Shown here one piece after another: positions 62,001-64,000 of a stretch of DNA of 64,000 bases. Origin of the DNA: Gammaproteobacteria bacterium (GTDB taxonomy: Bacteria > Pseudomonadota > Gammaproteobacteria > Pseudomonadales > Ketobacteraceae). Numbering within the stretch: position 1 is the stretch's first letter; every line of letters starts with the position of its first letter. Below the pieces are notes generated by a model. That model did not search any database, was not told where the DNA came from, and saw only the letters and a list, made by a program, of their open reading frames with translations. Location of the stretch: NCBI GenBank assembly GCA_013178375.1, contig JABLXQ010000014.1, forward strand, positions 62,001 through 126,000, read 5' to 3'. The position numbers and the translations under genes are program-made.

Positions 62001-64000
62001 TGATCGAATACCTGGGCCGCAGGGATCATCAGGTGAAAGTGCGTGGCCAGCGCATCGAGCTGGGCGAAGTCGAGAGCCGGTTGACTCGCCATCCCGCCGT
62101 CGCCGTCGCCGCTGTGCTGGCCCTGCCGGACGCCGCTGGCGACACGCGTCTGGTGGCTTACTGGCATGCCAGGCCCGGCGCTGCAATCGACTCCCCCGGC
62201 TTGCGTGACGCCCTGGCGCGGGATCTGCCTGCATTCATGGTGCCCGCACTGCTGATTCACCTGGACAAGATGCCGCTGAACGCCAATGGTAAACTCGATC
62301 GCAAGGCATTGGCGGCCACACCGATAGCGTCCGGCAAGGAAAGTCAGGCCCGTTATGTCGCCCCGATCACCGCCACCGAACAACGGTTGGCGGCGATCTG
62401 GGCCGAGATCCTGGGCCGGCCGCAGGTCGGCGTCGCGGATAATTTCTTTGCCCTGGGTGGCCATTCGTTGCTGGCCACCGTGCTGCTGGCGCGGTTGCGG
62501 CAGTGTTACCAGGTTACGCCCACCCTGAGGCAGCTGTTCGAACAACCGACCCTGGGACAGATGGCGGCACTGACCGCCGGGCCGCGCGAGCACGACACCG
62601 CGCTGCTGACGCCACAGGCCAGACCGCAACGCCTGCCGCTGTCGTTTGCCCAGCAGCGCCTGTGGTTCCTGGAACAACTGGACAAGGACGCCGCCGAGTA
62701 CAACATCACCCTTGCCGTTGAGTTTTGCGGTTGCCTGCGGCTCGACTGGCTGCGCCAGGGGCTGGAAACCATCGTCGCCCGCCACGAAATCCTACGGGCC
62801 CGGATGCGGGAAGTGGGAGAAGGCCCCGAGCTGATCATCGACGCGGACGCCACGTTGCCGCTACCCACGGAAGCAGTGGCAGGGGATGACGCCAGCTGGG
62901 AACGAATGGCCAGGCAAGCCACGAACCAGGAAGCGCAAAAGCCCTTCGATCTGGCCCAGGACCGGCTGATCCGCGCCCGGGCGTTGCAGCGCAGGGGGCA
63001 CCAGCAGACCCTGTTGCTGCTGACGCTGCATCACACCATCGCAGATGACTGGTCGTTGCAGTTGTTGCTGGACCAACTGGCCCAGTGTTACCAGGGTTAC
63101 GCCACGGCGGCCCCGGCGCAGTTGCCGCCCCTGCCGGTGCAGTACGTCGATTACAGCCTGTGGCAGCGGCAGCCGGCCCAGGCCGAACATTACCAGCGCC
63201 AATTGGCCTATTGGCAACAGACCCTGGAAGACGGCGACTACAGTCTGGATTTGCCCACCGACCGCCCGCGCCGCGCCGAGGCGGACATCGACGCCGGCAT
63301 TCAGGATCTGCATTTACTGCCGGAGCTGTCGCAACAGCTGCGGGCCTGTGCCCAGCGGCAAGGGGTCACGCCATTCGTGCTGTTGCTCGCGACCACCCAG
63401 GTGCTGCTCGGCTGTCTTGCCAACCAGAGGGATGTCCGCGTCGGCACCGCCGTGGCCAATCGGAGTTTGCCGGAGACCCAAGCGTTGATCGGTTGTTTCG
63501 TCAATACACTGGTCATTCGTGCCGAACTGGAACCGCGGCTGCGGTTTTCCGATTTTCTCGATCAGGTCAAGCAACGCGTACTGGCCGCGCAGGAACATCA
63601 GGATGTACCGTTCGAACAAGTGGTGGACCTGCTGGCCACAGGTCGCGACCTGAGCCGGACACCGCTGTTTCAGGTGATGGTGACGATGCAGAACACGCGC
63701 CTGCGCTCCGACCATTGGCCAGGCTTGGCTCTGCGGGAAATTCCCTCCGATCAAGGCACGGCCCTGTTCGATCTGGACTTGGACATTCATGACGACTCGC
63801 AGCAGTTCTCGATCCGCCTGCACTATCGTCGCGCCTTGTTTGACGCGGCGACCATCGCCCGCTGGCTGGCGCTGTGGCAACGCTTGCTGACGCAGATGCT
63901 GGCCGACCCCGGCTTGCGCTTGAACGAACTGGAACGGGTAACGCCTGACGAACGCCAGCTGCTGGTGGAGGAATGGAACCGGACCGCCCAGGATTTCCCC
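53027..64000 (+). CDS. Multimodular siderophore NRPS, C-A-T x3 then C (continues beyond window)
   Basis: At least 3658 residues, open to the right edge. Module 1: C with HHILMDA (His145-146), A with pocket D-I-W-E-L-T-A-D-D-K (the diaminobutyrate code), T at Ser1020. Module 2: C with HHLVSDA (1207-1208), A with pocket D-A-A-E-L-G-T-V-D-K (resembles ornithine-type codes), T at Ser2081. Module 3: C with HHCVTDD (2270-2271), A with pocket D-I-W-Q-L-A-L-D-N-K (no match known to me), T at Ser3147. Module 4: C with HHTIADD (3335-3336), then the linker before the next A. No epimerase, methylase or thioesterase is seen. GGAAG precedes the ATG, 14 bp after the previous stop. Confidence 0.95.
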   Translation, partial: MAISSAHIEDVYPLSPLQQGMLFQSLLHQDSGVYLMQDRYRIGGPLQVDAFLEAWRLVVAAHPALRTSFLWKTQKQPLQVVHKKVELPLEYIDLRDRVPAEQEACIQELLTTEQRTGFNLAKPPLIRFRLVQLDDDTHELVRSFHHILMDAWCISLVMVDCIEAYDALRQGQQPQMRRPRPFREYIAWLQQQNQDEAQVFWQQQLQGLDAATPLAVESAPRQSQYREAVLVDDCLIRFDESQTQTVTRFCQAHRVTPNTLFQGAWGLLLSRYSGNSDVVFGVTVSGRPPELPGVEDMIGLFINTLPLRVRVDEDQAVAPWLQALQGVNLDLREFEHSSLVDIQGWSAFPRGEELFDSILVYENAPFDARLLDGDLSFRLENMEHSVHTHYGLTVVIMPWGSLAIRISYDRRRFQRDCIERMLGHLRQLVLAMVAQPTATLRTLAMLTDNERHQLLVDWNQTRQDFPLDKTYAQLFAAQVDAHPLRIAAVCQGESLTYAELDARASRLAARLIEAGAGPDRIVAVLAERGLGFLTSIIAIFKAGAAYLPLEVKHPPQRLTEILTLSQASLLLADEAQAPLVDQLCSSLPQPHSVLIIDALGQSAGPAPRLEPRGTPADLAYVIFTSGSTGTPKGALVEQRGMLNNIFGKIPSLGLSEQDRIAQTASVAFDISVWQFLAAPLLGATVHILPDEVSHDPERLLEQLEQQQLTVLEAVPSVIRGLLAASGPQTRLDSLRWVLPTGEALPPVLCREWFARFPQIPLMNAYGPAECADDVAFHAITQASDEQSQAMPIGRPTPNNQLFVLDATLRPVPVGVPGEICVAGVGVGRGYLHDPERTRAAFVSHPFQPGARFYRTGDMGRYRADGVIEFLGRRDQQVKVRGHRIELGEIEARLQQHPGVLEAAVNARPDSRGELQLVAYWVRQADRVLDSESLQDALGSQLPAYMIPVLWLELDALPRNSNGKIDRRQLARRELDWNAGGQEPVAPGTATEQTLYRIWAEILLLDAFSIKDSFFALGGHSLLATQVISRIRAAFKVELPLKTLFEYPTVMQLAQAIDARSGQNAGTLVAAIGPMVRPQCIPLSFAQQRLWFIEQLNTGTAHFNVPLALKLSGHLDMAALRQSLNKLIERHEVLRTAFVSTDGEPWQQILDSVAIEIPVVCATAPAPVITPELLQWFEQPFDLRQPPLLRAQVLTFADNEHILAITLHHLVSDAWSATVALRELAQLYAALRAGQAPALPPLPIQYADFALWQRKHLQGEVLNRQLAYWKQALAPATGEASDYLLNLPSDRPRPSAQSYRSGLLATRLAPDLSDRIRALAETLRQSPFSLVMAAFTVLLHRMSGQNDIIVGTPVSDRSHTETESLLGILLNNLPIRADLSDNPSFAQLARRIGDTLLDAQRHQDLPFEQLVDRLALPRSLSHAPLFQVMVAQQLAVEHRVQFTGLELEVLETPLNHSEYDLDLHVLTAAQGPIELQLMHALDLFETATAQRWLERFELLLRNLVANPQMPVAQQPLLTPAEWRRIVVDWNRTEADYPRDITLHEAFERQVARTPSATAVVLADRQLSYAELNTRANRLAHFMRDHGVGPDNLVALCFERSLEMFVAIIGVLKAGGAYVPLDPAHPSERLADMIADADPVLILTQKALTQRLAAARALRLCLDSDGDVLADQPTINPENRTRPDQLAYVIYTSGSTGKPKGTLICHSAVINLAWARIHGIYRPLGVDRMRASFNYSYAFDASVAEFILLLDGHTLYITPEDVRFSPPELIRFFQDTRLDTFECTPAQLKYLIDKGMTAHLPRFVLFGGDAIDPQLWQRLQEIPTSIFFNTYGPTECSVDAIACRIEAHLPRPVIGRPIANVRAYILDAHLNPLPEGVAGELHIGGDGVGQGYLNRPELSAEKFITDPFNPVPGARMYKSGDLARFLVDGTIEYLGRIDQQVKIRGFRVELGEIESALAALPQVREAVVVIREDRPGDKRLVAYLVAAGTQLDLADLRVALKQRLPDYMMPNHFQVLDALPLTGNGKIDRKALPKPDWDEAQEAIEPPSNDLERRMAQLWSQVLDVPVERIGRDANFFHLGGHSLLATILFARIGQHFAVTPALRELFEYPTVAGLASRVAGAAGHSSSPLAAMPRPPRLPLSHAQQRLWFLEQLSPGMAEYNVTSAIAFTGSLNVEWLRQALERVMHRHEILRSRILAQNGITEVLIDPAGPFRLPVESLRADEDADWQGLMRQAADAEASQPFDLARDSLLRARVIQRAHHAEALLLLTLHHCVTDDWSIQCLSDELAEAYRAQAEQRAAQLPVLPIQYIDYSLWQRNAAQQALYQEQLGYWRQTLGTGDYVLNLPTDRARGSLTDTSAGSQFLTLPDELTEQLRLYAQRQGVTLYMILLAALNLFLSRYCQQQDIRIGTAVANRRQAEVQPLIGCFINTLVIKTEVTPTDTFDQLLTAVRHQVLAAQEHQDVPFEQVVEALAHERHLERSPLFQVMFTHQTASVETRRWPDLQVLELPVAMAAAKFDLNVEVHDNQRAISVLFEYRKALFDDATMTRWLNQWQGLLTWIATDPTQALARYDLLSAQERQRILQDWNQTHTDFPLNQTYAALFAQRVALHPTRIAAVCEGEALTYADLDARANRLARALIARGAGPDVVIALLAERGLPLLTMMIAVFKAGAAYLPLDVNHPPQRLSELLDLSGATIVLAADASAALLDTVLADVAAEPLFLIAEMLWLTGDAAAPPLVGTADDLAYVIFTSGSTGTPKGAMVEQRGMLNNIYGKVSAVGLGKNDRLAQTAPIAFDISVWQFLAAPLLGATVHILPDAISRDPLRLLEAVDRDGITLLQVVPSMMGAMLAVSTPAIALTHLRWLLTAGEALPPALCRRWFARFPCVPLLNLYGPTECADNIGFHSITQAPAESCLHTPIGRPTANNHLFILNDDLQPVPIGVPGEICTSGAGVGRGYLNDPERTRQVFVAHPFQPGARFYRTGDIGRFRPDGVIEYLGRRDHQVKVRGQRIELGEVESRLTRHPAVAVAAVLALPDAAGDTRLVAYWHARPGAAIDSPGLRDALARDLPAFMVPALLIHLDKMPLNANGKLDRKALAATPIASGKESQARYVAPITATEQRLAAIWAEILGRPQVGVADNFFALGGHSLLATVLLARLRQCYQVTPTLRQLFEQPTLGQMAALTAGPREHDTALLTPQARPQRLPLSFAQQRLWFLEQLDKDAAEYNITLAVEFCGCLRLDWLRQGLETIVARHEILRARMREVGEGPELIIDADATLPLPTEAVAGDDASWERMARQATNQEAQKPFDLAQDRLIRARALQRRGHQQTLLLLTLHHTIADDWSLQLLLDQLAQCYQGYATAAPAQLPPLPVQYVDYSLWQRQPAQAEHYQRQLAYWQQTLEDGDYSLDLPTDRPRRAEADIDAGIQDLHLLPELSQQLRACAQRQGVTPFVLLLATTQVLLGCLANQRDVRVGTAVANRSLPETQALIGCFVNTLVIRAELEPRLRFSDFLDQVKQRVLAAQEHQDVPFEQVVDLLATGRDLSRTPLFQVMVTMQNTRLRSDHWPGLALREIPSDQGTALFDLDLDIHDDSQQFSIRLHYRRALFDAATIARWLALWQRLLTQMLADPGLRLNELERVTPDERQLLVEEWNRTAQDFP

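Noticed and set aside
55121-62785. Very long minus-strand frames (659, 586 and 748 codons) opposite the large NRPS
   Set aside because: The plus strand encodes complete C, A and T domains throughout; the minus frames have no recognisable domain.
1-64000. tRNA, rRNA or CRISPR arrays
   Set aside because: No cloverleaf-like segment, rRNA stretch or regularly spaced direct repeats were noticed on either strand, although a covariance search was not possible.

Overview
This window looks like gammaproteobacterial chromosome. It carries a proteobacterial type II secretion operon, an Entner-Doudoroff operon, Fur-type operators and a near-canonical XerCD dif site. The gene mix (GspA/GspB-type secretion, methylmalonyl-CoA enzymes, a TonB/NRPS siderophore locus) would suit a marine Cellvibrionales-like organism, but that placement is only a guess.

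Left third (1-11.3 kb), central metabolism: a methylmalonyl-CoA mutase cut by the window edge; methylmalonyl-CoA epimerase; a tightly coupled zwf-pgl-edd-eda operon; galU; and a leftward galE-PPTase-pgi operon. The Sfp/EntD-type phosphopantetheinyl transferase is notable because large NRPSs lie further right.

Middle (11.4-33.3 kb): a secreted cysteine-rich unknown protein; a type II secretion operon gspE-F-G-H-I-J-K-L-M-A-B without gspC or gspD; a PilZ gene whose ribosome binding site lies in an inverted repeat; an ABC1/UbiB-like protein; a MORN-repeat protein; an extended SDR with lrgA-lrgB; an OmpA-type lipoprotein; glutathione reductase; a CDF metal exporter; and a membrane protein with an S4-like arginine helix but no obvious pore.

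Boundary (33.4-39.9 kb): 3' remnants of two divergent genes (a beta-barrel protein and a TetR-type regulator) meet at a deletion scar. Just beyond is a 28-bp dif site at 33869-33896. By eye, seven GGGNAGGG octamers lie to its left on the + strand and four lie to its right on the - strand, all pointing at dif as KOPS should. The one exception is inside the AT-rich Tn3-family element that follows (tnpA, SprT-like metalloprotease, tyrosine recombinase). The window therefore probably spans the chromosome replication terminus.

Right (39.9-64 kb), an NRPS siderophore locus: PepSY membrane protein, diaminobutyrate aminotransferase, two SyrP/TauD-like hydroxylases, FhuF-type reductase, TonB receptor, a free-standing condensation protein, a one-module NRPS and a giant NRPS running off the right edge. 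The one-module NRPS has a condensation-like domain that lost HHxxxDG, which fits an 'interface' domain that docks a beta-hydroxylase, and its adenylation pocket resembles histidine-type codes. The next module has a textbook Dab pocket, matching the Dab aminotransferase. The inferred product begins beta-hydroxy-His - Dab - probable basic residue - neutral residue - further residues. Two divergent regions carry Fur boxes over a promoter of the same TTGnnA-N17-TATCAT layout.
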